From Pseudozobellia thermophila (GTDB lineage: Bacteria; Bacteroidota; Bacteroidia; Flavobacteriales; Flavobacteriaceae), in assembly GCF_900141855.1 (NCBI RefSeq), contig NZ_FQYU01000002.1, forward strand, positions 124,001-188,000: a stretch of DNA of 64,000 bases. Direction: 5' to 3'. Shown piece by piece: positions 51,800 through 60,722 of this stretch. Numbering within the stretch: the first letter of the stretch is position 1; each line of letters opens with the position of its first letter. The notes below the pieces were generated by a model. It made no database searches and had not been told where the DNA came from. It saw only the letters and a list, made by a program, of their open reading frames with translations. The position numbers and the translations under genes were made by a program.

Positions 51800-52696
51800 T
51801 TAGAATAGCTTACCGTCTATTTTGTGCAAGGTTTTTGGAATAATTAAATCCGTTTCCAATTTTCCGTTCAACTTCTCAATAAATCGTGCGGAAATCAACG
51901 GAGACTCCAATTCCAAGTTCTGGTGTACAAAAAAGTGGATGTTTTCCAAGCCCTTTCCTTTCCAATCGTCCAGCCGTTCGACCCACTGGTCGATACGGTC
52001 GTAATCGCTCGGGTGGTTGGCGCCCACATACCTGACAAAGGCCTCGTTATTGGTCAAGCGCATATGCATCAGGTCCCTTCTACCGGCCGTATCGACCAAA
52101 ACGTTGGCAATACCGTTTTCCTCCAGCAAGTGAAAGAGTTCTTGGGCTACCGTTTCCTCGTTGAACCAATCGGTATGCCTAAATTCAACGGCCAGTGAAA
52201 ACTCCTTGGGCCAATATTCGACAAAGCGGACTACCCTGTCCCAATTTTTGGGCCCGAAATTATTGTGCATCTGAAGAAATATCGTTCCCAGTTTGTCCTT
52301 CAGGTTCGATGTGGCCTCAAGATACCGGTCGACCGTAGGGTAAACGGCGTCGTTCAGCCTTCTGAGATGACTCACCTCATTGGTCATCTTGGGGAAAAAC
52401 CTAAAATTATCAGGTGTTTTGTCGTACCATTTTTGGTATTGTTCCGCCGGGAATATGCGATAGAAGGTAGCATTCATTTCTATGCAATTGAACTGGGTCG
52501 AATAATAGGCCAGTTCGTCCTTGGTGCCCCGGGGATAGAAATTCTTAAGATCTTGACGGTTCCATTTGGCACAGCCTACATAAACCTTTAAGGGTTGCTT
52601 GGTCTGGGTATGGGCCAATACCACGGCCGTATCCGGATGATCGGCGGGAATGGTAAAATCTATATGTTCGGGATTATCAACTTTTCCGAATTTCAT
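51800..52696 (-). CDS. DUF72 domain protein
   Basis: A 298-residue protein of the DUF72 TIM-barrel family (YecE-like). Signature segments are Tyr-Val-Gly-Cys-Ala-Lys-Trp, Tyr-Tyr-Ser-Thr-Gln-Phe-Asn-Cys-Ile-Glu-Met-Asn-Ala-Thr-Phe-Tyr, Phe-Phe-Pro-Lys-Met, Leu-Gln-Met-His-Asn-Asn-Phe-Gly-Pro, and Ala-Val-Glu-Phe-Arg-His. The family resembles endonuclease IV barrels but its reaction is unknown. It lies between the aldehyde dehydrogenase gene (41 bases) and the thioesterase and may be in one transcript with them. Confidence 0.9.
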   Translation of the reverse strand: MKFGKVDNPEHIDFTIPADHPDTAVVLAHTQTKQPLKVYVGCAKWNRQDLKNFYPRGTKDELAYYSTQFNCIEMNATFYRIFPAEQYQKWYDKTPDNFRFFPKMTNEVSHLRRLNDAVYPTVDRYLEATSNLKDKLGTIFLQMHNNFGPKNWDRVVRFVEYWPKEFSLAVEFRHTDWFNEETVAQELFHLLEENGIANVLVDTAGRRDLMHMRLTNNEAFVRYVGANHPSDYDRIDQWVERLDDWKGKGLENIHFFVHQNLELESPLISARFIEKLNGKLETDLIIPKTLHKIDGKLF

Positions 52697-52737
52697 TGCC
52701 TGCGCTATTTGTGGTCAAAATCAATGGCCAAAAGGCC

Positions 52738-54093
52738 CTACATGTCAATAAAGACCGTTTTTCTATTCATGAACTCCCGTATGCCGTGGGCTGAAAGTTC
52801 CCTGCCGTAGCCTGAGATCTTAACGCCCCCAAAAGGAAGCCTCGGATCGCTTTTGACCAGTTCGTTTACGAATACGGCCCCTTCTTCGAACCTCGGCACC
52901 AGTTTTTTGGCCCGTTCGATATTTTTGGTAAATAGCGAAACGCCCAAGCCAAAACTTGATGTGTTTGAAAGGGCCACAGCCTCTTCATCGGTTTTGAACG
53001 TGGTAAGCCCGATGGCCGGTCCGAACGTCTCTTCTTTGAATATCGGCATCTCGGGCGTTACATCGCCAAGTAGGGTCGGCTCGTAATACGTACCCTTTCT
53101 TCGACCTCCCAAAAGGAGCTTTGCCCCCATTTCAACCGACTTGTCGACCTGTTCCTCTATGCCTTTGGCAAGGTCTTCCCTGGCCAGGACACCGATAAAC
53201 GTTGCTTCGTCCATGGGGTCGCCGCTCTTAAGCTTCCCCACCCGGTCGGTGAATTTTTGGAGAAACTCGTCCGCCACATCCTCATGCACCAGCAAACGCT
53301 TCCCGGCAATACAGCTTTGTCCGGTATTTTGAAAGCGGGCCTGCACACAGGTTGTCACGCTTTTATCGATATCGGCATCGTCAAAAACGACCAGGGCGTT
53401 GCTGCCCCCGAGTTCGAGAACGCTTTTTTTAATATTCTTTCCGGCGATGGAGGCCACCGAAGCCCCCGCGGGGGTACTGCCCGTTAAAGTTACGGCCTTC
53501 ACCGATGGATGCCCTATTACCGATTCGACCTTTTCACTTCCTATGACCAGGTTTTGGAAGCAGCCTTTGGGAAAACCGGCCCTTGTGAATACCTGCTCTA
53601 TAAGCTCTGCCGATTTCATAACATTCGAAGCATGTTTTAAAATGCCCACATTACCGGCCATTAAATTGGGGGCGGCAAATCGGAACACCTGCCAAAACGG
53701 ATAGTTCCACGGCATAACGGCGAGAACGACCCCTAGGGGTTCGTAAGCGACGTAGCTTTTTTGGGCCTCGGTTTCCACAAGCTCATCGGCCAATTGCCCC
53801 TCTGCATTTTGCGCATAGTACCCACAGACCCAGGCACACTTTTCAACCTCGGCGATCGCCTGGCTTATGGGCTTCCCCATTTCAAGCGTAATCACCTCGG
53901 CATAACTCCTTTTGTTCGTTTTCAACTCTTCCGCAGCCTTCCGCATCATCACCGAACGCTCCGCAAACGACGTGTGCTTCCATTTTGAAAAACAGGCATC
54001 GGCAAGCCCTATCTTAGCTTCCAATCCCCTTTGATCCAACTCTTTAAAACTAAACAACTTTTCCCCGGAATAAGGATTTATCGATTCTTTCAT
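52738..54093 (-). CDS. NAD(P)-dependent succinate-semialdehyde dehydrogenase
   Basis: A 451-residue aldehyde dehydrogenase of the short SSADH (Sad/YneI) type. Val-Met-Pro-Trp-Asn-Tyr-Pro-Phe-Trp is the cofactor-binding Asn site. The general base Glu is in Glu-Leu-Gly-Gly-Ser-Asn, the nucleophile Cys in Asn-Thr-Gly-Gln-Ser-Cys-Ile-Ala-Gly-Lys-Arg, and Phe-Gly-Gly-Val-Lys-Ile-Ser-Gly is near the C-terminus. The start Met-Lys-Glu-Ser-Ile-Asn-Pro-Tyr-Ser-Gly fits the family. It oxidises succinic semialdehyde or a related aldehyde to the acid. Neighbours do not point to a GABA pathway. Confidence 0.9.
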   Translation of the reverse strand: MKESINPYSGEKLFSFKELDQRGLEAKIGLADACFSKWKHTSFAERSVMMRKAAEELKTNKRSYAEVITLEMGKPISQAIAEVEKCAWVCGYYAQNAEGQLADELVETEAQKSYVAYEPLGVVLAVMPWNYPFWQVFRFAAPNLMAGNVGILKHASNVMKSAELIEQVFTRAGFPKGCFQNLVIGSEKVESVIGHPSVKAVTLTGSTPAGASVASIAGKNIKKSVLELGGSNALVVFDDADIDKSVTTCVQARFQNTGQSCIAGKRLLVHEDVADEFLQKFTDRVGKLKSGDPMDEATFIGVLAREDLAKGIEEQVDKSVEMGAKLLLGGRRKGTYYEPTLLGDVTPEMPIFKEETFGPAIGLTTFKTDEEAVALSNTSSFGLGVSLFTKNIERAKKLVPRFEEGAVFVNELVKSDPRLPFGGVKISGYGRELSAHGIREFMNRKTVFIDM

Positions 54094-54299
54094 CTTAAAA
54101 AATTCGTTTCAATAAAACTACGCATATATGGGTAGAGCAAAAAATGAAGATAGGGAATAAATCGCATTGGGTTACCTTTTCGACCTATAGGGACCAAGAA
54201 GGCCTGTTTCCAAAAACTGTTCATAACCCCGTTAAAAACTAATGTTCGCGCCCAAGACCAAGGATGGGGTTAATCACTACCTTTATAAAAACCAGTAAG

Positions 54300-54707
54300 A
54301 TGAGCGATCGATCCCAAAGTCTCCTCCGCATTCGCCCTGAAATTGCTTCTGCCTTGATCCATAACGACATGAGTGACGAAGAACGTTTTCAAAATCGTAC
54401 GCTTCGCCCCATTATCAAGATGCAGGACGAGCTATTTGTCGCGGCGTTCAGGAACTATGCTTCCAAACACAAAAATTCGTTCTACGAACTTTCCTTGCCC
54501 AAACGTTTCGAGTATATAGAGAATGCGGTGCAAAGGGACATAAAATTCAGAAATGCCTTAAAAGGTATGGTCATAGGCCAGTTCACCCTTGAGGAGTTCC
54601 AAGAGTACATTCAAAACTCCTCGGCCTTGAACAAGCGCATGATGAACATGGTAATCAATAGGCTAAAGGACCAAGTCCAGCTTTTTGAATCGTCCGTCCT
54701 AGTCTAA
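54300..54707 (+). CDS. Conserved flavobacterial helical protein (often named glyoxalase in error)
   Basis: A 135-residue soluble protein starting at the ATG at 54300 (Met-Ser-Asp-Arg-Ser-Gln-Ser-Leu-Leu). It is all-helical, with Phe-Gln-Asn-Arg-Thr-Leu-Arg-Pro-Ile-Ile-Lys, Arg-Asp-Ile-Lys-Phe-Arg-Asn, Gly-Gln-Phe-Thr-Leu-Glu-Glu-Phe, and Ser-Ala-Leu-Asn-Lys-Arg-Met-Met-Asn. Relatives in this order are sometimes labelled glyoxalase, but the fold seen here has no beta-alpha-beta metal site. Function is unknown. It overlaps the converging DUF2461 gene by 9 bases. Confidence 0.8.
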   Translation: MSDRSQSLLRIRPEIASALIHNDMSDEERFQNRTLRPIIKMQDELFVAAFRNYASKHKNSFYELSLPKRFEYIENAVQRDIKFRNALKGMVIGQFTLEEFQEYIQNSSALNKRMMNMVINRLKDQVQLFESSVLV

Positions 54708-55379
54708 GATCGATTCGCCGTTGAGATTGGTCGTGAGCACATCGCTCATGTAATCAAAGAAAGGCCTTATGGCCTTAAAGGCACGGTCGACATCGTCAAT
54801 AAATTGACGCGACAACACCTCTTCGTCGCTAAACTTGCGCAAAAAGATGAACTGTTTGCGCTTGATCAAGTCGATGTTTTCGTGGTTTTTGTCAAAACCC
54901 TTGGGCGCCGTTTTTACGGCGTCGCCCTGTAAGCTTCCCCAAATGTCCTTAAATTTTGGGGCGTTCATAATCTCCCTGAGGTCGGATGCATCTTGTTCAA
55001 ACTCCTTTCTGATACGAAACAGGTCATCCTTATTGGGATTCCAAAAACCTGTAGCGGCAAAGGATTCCCCGGGTTGTAAGTGTAGGTAGTAGCCGCCCCT
55101 AAGATGGGCGCCCAGTCGCGAAAACGACCCCGCAAAATGGGTTTTGTAAGGTGTCTTGTCGTGGGAAAATCGAACGTCGCGATAGATCCGAAACAACTTG
55201 GACCGCTCTATGTCGTCATGGCTCTCCAAGCGCTCCCTAAGGGCCTCGAAAAAGTCTTTGACCTCGGCTTCACGGGCCTTGAACTCCGCTTTATACCCAT
55301 TAAACCACTCCCTATTGTTGTTTTTTTCAAGCGCTTTTAAAAAATCGAAGGTCTCCTTCGTAATTGTAGATTGTAACAT
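54699..55379 (-). CDS. DUF2461 domain protein
   Basis: A 226-residue protein of the DUF2461/TIGR02453 family. Recognisable parts are Phe-Leu-Lys-Ala-Leu-Glu-Lys-Asn-Asn-Asn-Arg-Glu-Trp-Phe, Arg-Ile-Tyr-Arg-Asp-Val-Arg-Phe-Ser, Thr-Pro-Tyr-Lys-Thr-His-Phe, Gly-Gly-Tyr-Tyr-Leu-His-Leu-Gln-Pro-Gly, and Ala-Thr-Gly-Phe-Trp-Asn-Pro. Function is unknown. It is convergent with the helical protein gene and divergent from the serine acetyltransferase. Confidence 0.92.
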   Translation of the reverse strand: MLQSTITKETFDFLKALEKNNNREWFNGYKAEFKAREAEVKDFFEALRERLESHDDIERSKLFRIYRDVRFSHDKTPYKTHFAGSFSRLGAHLRGGYYLHLQPGESFAATGFWNPNKDDLFRIRKEFEQDASDLREIMNAPKFKDIWGSLQGDAVKTAPKGFDKNHENIDLIKRKQFIFLRKFSDEEVLSRQFIDDVDRAFKAIRPFFDYMSDVLTTNLNGESILD

Positions 55380-55473
55380 ACGACCAAAAGGTTGTTATTT
55401 ATGCTAAAGTTAACCTTTTTCACAAATCAGACTTTTGCAATAATCAGTATTTTTGACCAATAGTAGCTTCTTT

Positions 55474-56268
55474 ATGGACAGGAAATCGATAATCGATCAA
55501 ATCAAAAAACACAAAAAGCAACCCAATTTAAGGTATACGTTAAAGGAAAAAACAGAAGTCTTTACCGACCTGCTGTTCTATACCTTGTTCGACAGCGACA
55601 CCGCGGTTGCGAAGAACTTGGACAAACTCGAGGAGCAGTTCGACGGACTGGTCGACCTGGCCTGTTGGGACGTCGACAAATCGTGCAAGGCCGTATGGAA
55701 CAACTACGTTTCGAAATTGCCCCATATCTTGGAGCGCCTGAACCTGGATGCCGAGGCAACGCTTAACTGCGATCCCGCTTCCTTGTCCATCGAAGAGGTC
55801 TACATGGCCTACCCCGGTTTTTATGCCATAGCCATTTACCGTTTGTCGCACGAACTGTATTTGGAAGGTTTTCCCCTGGTACCGAGATTAATGACCGAAT
55901 ACGCCCATAGGCAGACCGGTGTGGACATCAACCCCGGGGCCGAGATCGGCAATTCCTTCCATATCGATCACGGTACGGGTGTCGTCATCGGCGAAACGGC
56001 CATTATCAAAGACCATGTAAAAATTTACCAAGGGGTTACCTTGGGCGGACTCTATGTTGCCAAACATTTGCAAAAAACGAAAAGGCACCCGACGATAGAA
56101 AACAACGTAACCATATATGCCAATGCGACCATTTTAGGCGGGGAAACCGTCATTGGAGAAAATTCCATAATCGGGGGCAACGCTTGGATCACCGCATCGG
56201 TACCCCCAAACTCTACGGTCTTTCACACACCAGAAATAAAAATAAAAACATTACCGCATGTCTCATAA
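55474..56268 (+). CDS. epsC: Serine O-acetyltransferase
   Basis: A 264-residue enzyme starting at the ATG at 55474; a TTG 21 bases earlier opens the frame but is not preferred. The N-terminal 130 residues are helical. From about 140 the left-handed hexapeptide helix follows: Gly-Val-Asp-Ile-Asn-Pro-Gly-Ala-Glu-Ile, His-Ile-Asp-His-Gly-Thr-Gly-Val-Val-Ile-Gly-Glu (catalytic Asp/His), and Gly-Gln/Gly repeats to the end. It makes O-acetylserine from serine and acetyl-CoA. Its 3' end overlaps the cysteine synthase gene by 11 bases, so the two successive steps of cysteine synthesis are translationally coupled. Confidence 0.9.
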   Translation: MDRKSIIDQIKKHKKQPNLRYTLKEKTEVFTDLLFYTLFDSDTAVAKNLDKLEEQFDGLVDLACWDVDKSCKAVWNNYVSKLPHILERLNLDAEATLNCDPASLSIEEVYMAYPGFYAIAIYRLSHELYLEGFPLVPRLMTEYAHRQTGVDINPGAEIGNSFHIDHGTGVVIGETAIIKDHVKIYQGVTLGGLYVAKHLQKTKRHPTIENNVTIYANATILGGETVIGENSIIGGNAWITASVPPNSTVFHTPEIKIKTLPHVS

Positions 56269-57145
56269 CCTGCTCGATTTAGTAGGCCATACGCCTTTGG
56301 TCGAATCCCGTGTATTGAACACCAACCCCAATGTCAAGCTTTATTTTAAGTTGGAAGGGCACAACCCTGGCGGTAGTGTAAAAGACCGGGCCGCATTGAA
56401 CATGATCAAAAGTGCCCTCGATCGGGGCGATTTTACGACCGAATCGAAATTGATAGAGGCCACCAGCGGAAACACGGGTATCGCCTTGGCCATGATCGCC
56501 GGCGTTTACGGCCTCGACATTGAACTGGTGATGCCCGAGAACGCCACCAAGGAACGCGTACAGACCATGAAGGCCTATGGGGCAAAGGTAACCCTCACCC
56601 CCAAGGACGTGGGTATCGAAGGGGCACGCGACTACGCCGAGGCCAAGGTTAGGGACGAAGGCTATATTATGATCAACCAGTTTGCCAATGACGATAACTG
56701 GAAAGCCCATTACAAAACGACCGGTCCTGAAATCTGGAAGGACACGGATAAAGCGGTAACCCATTTTGTATCGGCCATGGGTACCACGGGTACGATCATG
56801 GGCACATCGACCTACTTAAAGGAGCAAGACGACACGATTCAAATTGTAGGGGTACAGCCTACCGATAATTCGAGCATACCCGGCATTCGAAAATGGCCGA
56901 AAGCATATTTGCCCAAAATTTTCGATGCCAGCAAGGTCGACCAGGTGATCGAAGTAAGCGAGGACGAAGCCAAGGCTATGGCCCGCAGACTGGCCAAGGA
57001 AGAAGGCATTTTTGCGGGAATGAGCAGCGGAGGGGCGGCAGCGGCCGCCTTGCGATTGGCCGAAACCCTCGACAGCGGTGTCATTGTGTCTATCGTTTGT
57101 GATCGTGGGGACCGGTATCTTTCGTCAAGCCTCTTCGATGAATGA
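56258..57145 (+). CDS. cysM: O-acetylserine-dependent cysteine synthase
   Basis: A 295-residue fold-type II PLP enzyme. PLP binds Lys42 in Asn-Pro-Gly-Gly-Ser-Val-Lys-Asp-Arg. The substrate loop is Glu-Ala-Thr-Ser-Gly-Asn-Thr-Gly, and the phosphate-binding Gly-Thr-Thr-Gly-Thr lies near residue 174. Pro-Glu-Asn-Ala-Thr-Lys-Glu-Arg and Gly-Ser/Gly-Met-Ser-Ser-Gly-Gly-Ala-Ala complete the family pattern. Length and the Gly-Ala-Arg-Asp-Tyr-Ala region suit CysM/CysK B type. It converts O-acetylserine and sulfide (or thiosulfate) to cysteine. It overlaps the preceding acetyltransferase gene by 11 bases. Confidence 0.92.
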   Translation: MSHNLLDLVGHTPLVESRVLNTNPNVKLYFKLEGHNPGGSVKDRAALNMIKSALDRGDFTTESKLIEATSGNTGIALAMIAGVYGLDIELVMPENATKERVQTMKAYGAKVTLTPKDVGIEGARDYAEAKVRDEGYIMINQFANDDNWKAHYKTTGPEIWKDTDKAVTHFVSAMGTTGTIMGTSTYLKEQDDTIQIVGVQPTDNSSIPGIRKWPKAYLPKIFDASKVDQVIEVSEDEAKAMARRLAKEEGIFAGMSSGGAAAAALRLAETLDSGVIVSIVCDRGDRYLSSSLFDE

Positions 57146-57153
57146 CCATTTTC

Positions 57154-57951
57154 TTACTTCAGGGCTTCTCGTAGGCCCTTTTTAAAGACATCGAAATCCT
57201 GTAGGTAATTGTGACCTGCATCCTTGACCATTATTAAATGCTTATTGGTACCCGGAATGCACTCGTACAACCGCTTCGCCGAGGTATAGGGAATGACCGA
57301 ATCTTCCTTTCCGTGAAAAAGATAAATGGCACAGGTGACGTCTTTGATATATTCATTCGACGGAAACCGGAATTTCGACAACCAGTCAATGGGCAGAAAA
57401 GGAAACCTATGCTTCCCTAGGTCGACCGCGCTGAAAAAGGGCGATTCCAAGATCAATCTGCCCGGATGGTGTTCGGAGGCCAACCAAGTGGCCACTCCCG
57501 TTCCGAAAGAGCGTCCGTACAGTATAATATTATTTTCATCGTAATGTTCAAGGGCGTAATCATAGAATTTTTCGGCATCGCTATACAAGGCTTCCTCGCT
57601 TAGTTCGCCAGAGCTTTTCCCATAGGTTCTATAATCGACCAGAATGGACTCATACCCGTTTCTCGAAAATCTATTGGCTACATGGTTCAAGTGGGAGATG
57701 TTTCCCGAATTGCCGTGAAAATAGAGAATCACCCCCTTGGCATCTTCTTGTTTTATATGTACCGCATTTAACCGGGCCCCGTCTTCCGTATCGATAAAGA
57801 ACTCCTTATAGGGTTGGCAAAAATCGTAGGTGTGGTTCATGGGCATTTTCGAAGGAAAGAAGATCAGGCGTTCCTGATAAAAATAAGCCAGGGCCGTTAT
57901 CAATAAATATCCTACCGATAAAACAATTGCAATTTTCTTGAGTCTGCGCAT
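57154..57951 (-). CDS. Membrane-anchored alpha/beta hydrolase
   Basis: A 265-residue hydrolase starting at the ATG at 57951 (Met-Arg-Arg-Leu-Lys-Lys). A transmembrane helix at residues 7-25 anchors it with the catalytic domain outside or in the cytoplasm. The nucleophile is Ser148 in Gly-Arg-Ser-Phe-Gly-Thr-Gly. Oxyanion stretch is Tyr-Phe-His-Gly-Asn-Ser-Gly-Asn, catalytic Asp in Phe-His-Gly-Lys-Glu-Asp-Ser-Val, and His in Asp-Ala-Gly-His-Asn. It resembles ABHD13/YfhR-type serine hydrolases (bem46-like). Substrate unknown. Convergent with cysM. Confidence 0.88.
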   Translation of the reverse strand: MRRLKKIAIVLSVGYLLITALAYFYQERLIFFPSKMPMNHTYDFCQPYKEFFIDTEDGARLNAVHIKQEDAKGVILYFHGNSGNISHLNHVANRFSRNGYESILVDYRTYGKSSGELSEEALYSDAEKFYDYALEHYDENNIILYGRSFGTGVATWLASEHHPGRLILESPFFSAVDLGKHRFPFLPIDWLSKFRFPSNEYIKDVTCAIYLFHGKEDSVIPYTSAKRLYECIPGTNKHLIMVKDAGHNYLQDFDVFKKGLREALK

Positions 57952-58089
57952 TCGATAAACGGTTAAAAAATTCAAGTCTTCTTTACCTTCTTCCCTTCAA
58001 CCGATCCCACGGACCTCATAGGATCAAGCTTTCTTCATTGCCACCCGACAAACAGGAAGGCATGGCGACGGAGGGAGGAACACATGGCC

Positions 58090-59193
58090 CTACAACCATT
58101 TTTTTCTTTTAAAATAGATCAACAGGGCAATAAAAAGAAGGATCATAAAGCCCCAGGCCATGGGATACCCATATTTCCAATGAAGTTCGGGCATATGGTC
58201 GAAATTCATTCCATAAATACCCGCTATAAAGGTCAATGGGATAAAGATGGAGGCCATAATGGTCAGCACCTTCATTACCTCGTTCATCTTGTTGCTCATA
58301 TTGCTCATGTACATTTCCATTAGGCTCATCGACATTTCGCGATAGATCTGTAGGCTCTCGTTAATTTCGATGGAGTGGTCGAGTACGTCTCTCAAAAACA
58401 CCTTCGTGTCCTTTGAAATCAAGGGATGTTCAGAATCTATAAGTCGGCTTACCAGTTCCCTGACCGGGGATATCCATCTTCGCACTTTGAGCACCTCCTT
58501 TTTAAGAATCTGTATTTCTTGGGCCACCTCGTTCGTGGGGTTGGCGTAGACCAGTTCCTCCAAATGTTCGATCCGTTCGTTGAGGTGTTCCAAGACGACA
58601 AAATAATTGTCTACGATGGCATCCAAAAGGGCAAAGAACAAATAATCAGCCCCCCTCGAACGAATTCGGCCCGACTTGTTTCGTACCCTGGACCTCACGC
58701 CGGCAAACACATCGTCTTCCAACTCCTGAAAAACAAGTACCCGGTTATCGAGAAGGATCAGGGCCACATGCTCACATACGATTTCCTGGCTTTCGCCATC
58801 GATATACAACATCTTGAAAACCCCGAAGATATAGTCTTCGTACTCATCTATCTTGGGACGCTGATGGGTGTTTACGGTATCTTCAAGTACCAAGGGGTTC
58901 AGGCCGAAACCTTTGCCCACCTGCTCTATAAAGGCTTCGTCGCTGATTCCAATAATATCGACCCAGGTAGTATATGAATCCCCTTTTTGGGCAAGGACGG
59001 ATTCAATCGTTGTCCGTTCGTAGGTATGGAGCACTTCGCCATTGTACTCGAACACGTTGACGATGCTTTCACCGCCTTCCCTGCGCCCCATATAGGTAAC
59101 GGTTCCCGGGGCCTTGCCCATTTTTCCCTCGAACTTCGACTTCCTTTGGGGCCTAAGCTTGCCCAAGCCTTTCCTTTTTTTTGGTCTTCCCAT
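58090..59193 (-). CDS. corA: CorA-type magnesium/cobalt transporter
   Basis: A 367-residue transporter with a long cytoplasmic N-domain and two C-terminal membrane helices. The selectivity motif is Tyr-Gly-Met-Asn-Phe at the end of the first helix (Phe-Ile-Ala-Gly-Ile-Tyr-Gly-Met-Asn). The periplasmic loop Met-Pro-Glu-Leu-His is typical. The N-terminus (Met-Gly-Arg-Pro-Lys-Lys-Arg-Lys) is unusually basic. It is a pentameric Mg2+ channel in the inner membrane. It is 51 bases after the truA gene on the same strand. Confidence 0.95.
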   Translation of the reverse strand: MGRPKKRKGLGKLRPQRKSKFEGKMGKAPGTVTYMGRREGGESIVNVFEYNGEVLHTYERTTIESVLAQKGDSYTTWVDIIGISDEAFIEQVGKGFGLNPLVLEDTVNTHQRPKIDEYEDYIFGVFKMLYIDGESQEIVCEHVALILLDNRVLVFQELEDDVFAGVRSRVRNKSGRIRSRGADYLFFALLDAIVDNYFVVLEHLNERIEHLEELVYANPTNEVAQEIQILKKEVLKVRRWISPVRELVSRLIDSEHPLISKDTKVFLRDVLDHSIEINESLQIYREMSMSLMEMYMSNMSNKMNEVMKVLTIMASIFIPLTFIAGIYGMNFDHMPELHWKYGYPMAWGFMILLFIALLIYFKRKKWL

Positions 59194-59244
59194 GGATGGA
59201 GCTATTTGTATAAATATAGTAAGAAGTACGCGCTCTTTACGATT

Positions 59245-60030
59245 CTATTGAAAATTCAATTGATTCAGAAACAAACCGGATGCCGGTGCCACATAGGTAA
59301 GTTTTATTCCGCCATCGCCCTGTAACGATTTCTCGAGGTCGCCAAATGAGAGCTCCCCCTTGCCCAACAGGATCAACGCGCCCATTATCATACGCACCTG
59401 ATAGCGCATAAACCCCGCGGCACTGATGTAAAGGGCATAGCTCTTCTCCGGGAAAAAATTGGCTTGTAAAAGTTCGTTGTCCCTAAGTTCGCAGGAGGCA
59501 ACGGTCCTAAGCGTTTGGGTTCCTTCGCGCAACCGTGCCGTATACGAAGAAAAATCGTGGGTTCCCTCAAACAGCCTAGCCGCGTTTTTCATGGCCTTAA
59601 TATCGAGGGGGGCAATGATATTGGCCAAAAAAGGGGCCGCGAACGGATGGTTCTTCTCGCCACAAGAGAAAAGATAGACATACTCCTTCAGCTTTGCATC
59701 TTTGATGATATTAAATGCCCCATCGACTTGCCTTACATCCAAGGCCCTGATATCAGGTGGCAAGTTAAGGTTGAGGGTAGTTAGAAAAACATCGGGTTCC
59801 GCCAATGGGACATCTTCAATGAACAATTCGAACGTCATATCCAAGGCCGAGACCTTGGCATCTGTACGGCCGGCACCCAGAACCTTGAATTTTTTATCGG
59901 GCAATACGAATTTCAAGGTCTTTACCAACATCGATTCAATGGTCTTCTGCCCCGGTTGGTTTTGCCAACCACTGTATCGGAAGCCCAAATACTGCACGCG
60001 TACCAGATAATAAAAACGCTGTCTTTGCAT
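59245..60030 (-). CDS. truA: tRNA pseudouridine synthase, TruA type
   Basis: A 261-residue enzyme. The catalytic Asp57 is in Gly-Ala-Gly-Arg-Thr-Asp-Ala-Lys-Val-Ser-Ala, where canonical TruA has GxGRTDxGVHA, so Lys and Ser replace Gly and His. Tyr-Leu-Gly-Phe-Arg-Tyr-Ser-Gly-Trp-Gln and Met-Arg-Tyr-Gln-Val-Arg-Met-Ile are other family motifs. TruA modifies positions 38-40 of tRNAs. The variant catalytic loop is noted in the findings. It is followed by corA. Confidence 0.88.
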   Translation of the reverse strand: MQRQRFYYLVRVQYLGFRYSGWQNQPGQKTIESMLVKTLKFVLPDKKFKVLGAGRTDAKVSALDMTFELFIEDVPLAEPDVFLTTLNLNLPPDIRALDVRQVDGAFNIIKDAKLKEYVYLFSCGEKNHPFAAPFLANIIAPLDIKAMKNAARLFEGTHDFSSYTARLREGTQTLRTVASCELRDNELLQANFFPEKSYALYISAAGFMRYQVRMIMGALILLGKGELSFGDLEKSLQGDGGIKLTYVAPASGLFLNQLNFQ

Positions 60031-60099
60031 AAAACTCCTTTAAGGCCAAGCTAGCATTTTTTTTGTATTTTGTAAAGACAACCATAAAATATAAACCTT

Positions 60100-60534
60100 A
60101 TGAAAACCAATCTAAAAAAGCCGCCCGCCTGGTTTTGGGTGGTAAGTATCGTTGCCCTACTCTGGAATATTATCGGGGTTATGGCCTATTTGGCCGATGC
60201 CTTTATGAGTGCCGAGGCCTTGGCCGCACTTAGCCAAGAACAACAAAACCTCTACGAATCAAGGCCGGCCTGGGTCACGGCAGCCTTTGCCTTTGCCGTA
60301 TGGGGCGGCCTGTTGGGTTCCCTGGCCCTCTTGCTCCGAAAGGATTGGGCCCTTCCCTTGTTCATCGTTTCCTTGGTAGGTGTCCTTGCCCAGAATGTGT
60401 ACCAATTCTTTTTGAGCAACACCTTCGAGGTACTGGGTAGGGAGGCGATGGCCTTTCCCCTGTTGATCATAACGACAGGCATTTTGTTGATCATTTTCGC
60501 GAAATGGGCCAAAAAGAACGCATTTTTAGGATAA
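60100..60534 (+). CDS. Four-helix membrane protein, unknown function
   Basis: A 144-residue inner-membrane protein with four hydrophobic helices (about residues 12-34, 55-78, 85-103 and 115-137). Pro-Pro-Ala-Trp-Phe-Trp and Trp-Gly-Gly-Leu-Leu-Gly-Ser are recognisable in similar small proteins of the order, often labelled sugar transporter without support. I give no function. It is divergent from truA with a 69-base gap. Confidence 0.72.
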   Translation: MKTNLKKPPAWFWVVSIVALLWNIIGVMAYLADAFMSAEALAALSQEQQNLYESRPAWVTAAFAFAVWGGLLGSLALLLRKDWALPLFIVSLVGVLAQNVYQFFLSNTFEVLGREAMAFPLLIITTGILLIIFAKWAKKNAFLG

Positions 60535-60722
60535 TGAACGATAAAATTTTTATCCCTTGGGTTTAAATCTATACTTTGTCGCGTGCAAAATGCTTAATTA
60601 TCAATAGTTCCCCCGCTTTTTCAAAGGAAACTTGAAAGTGCGGTTTGTCGAATTTTTTAAATAAACCAAATTCCCGGGCCGTTTGTACGGTTGAGCCAAT
60701 AAGCCCGGTATGCATGTTACGT

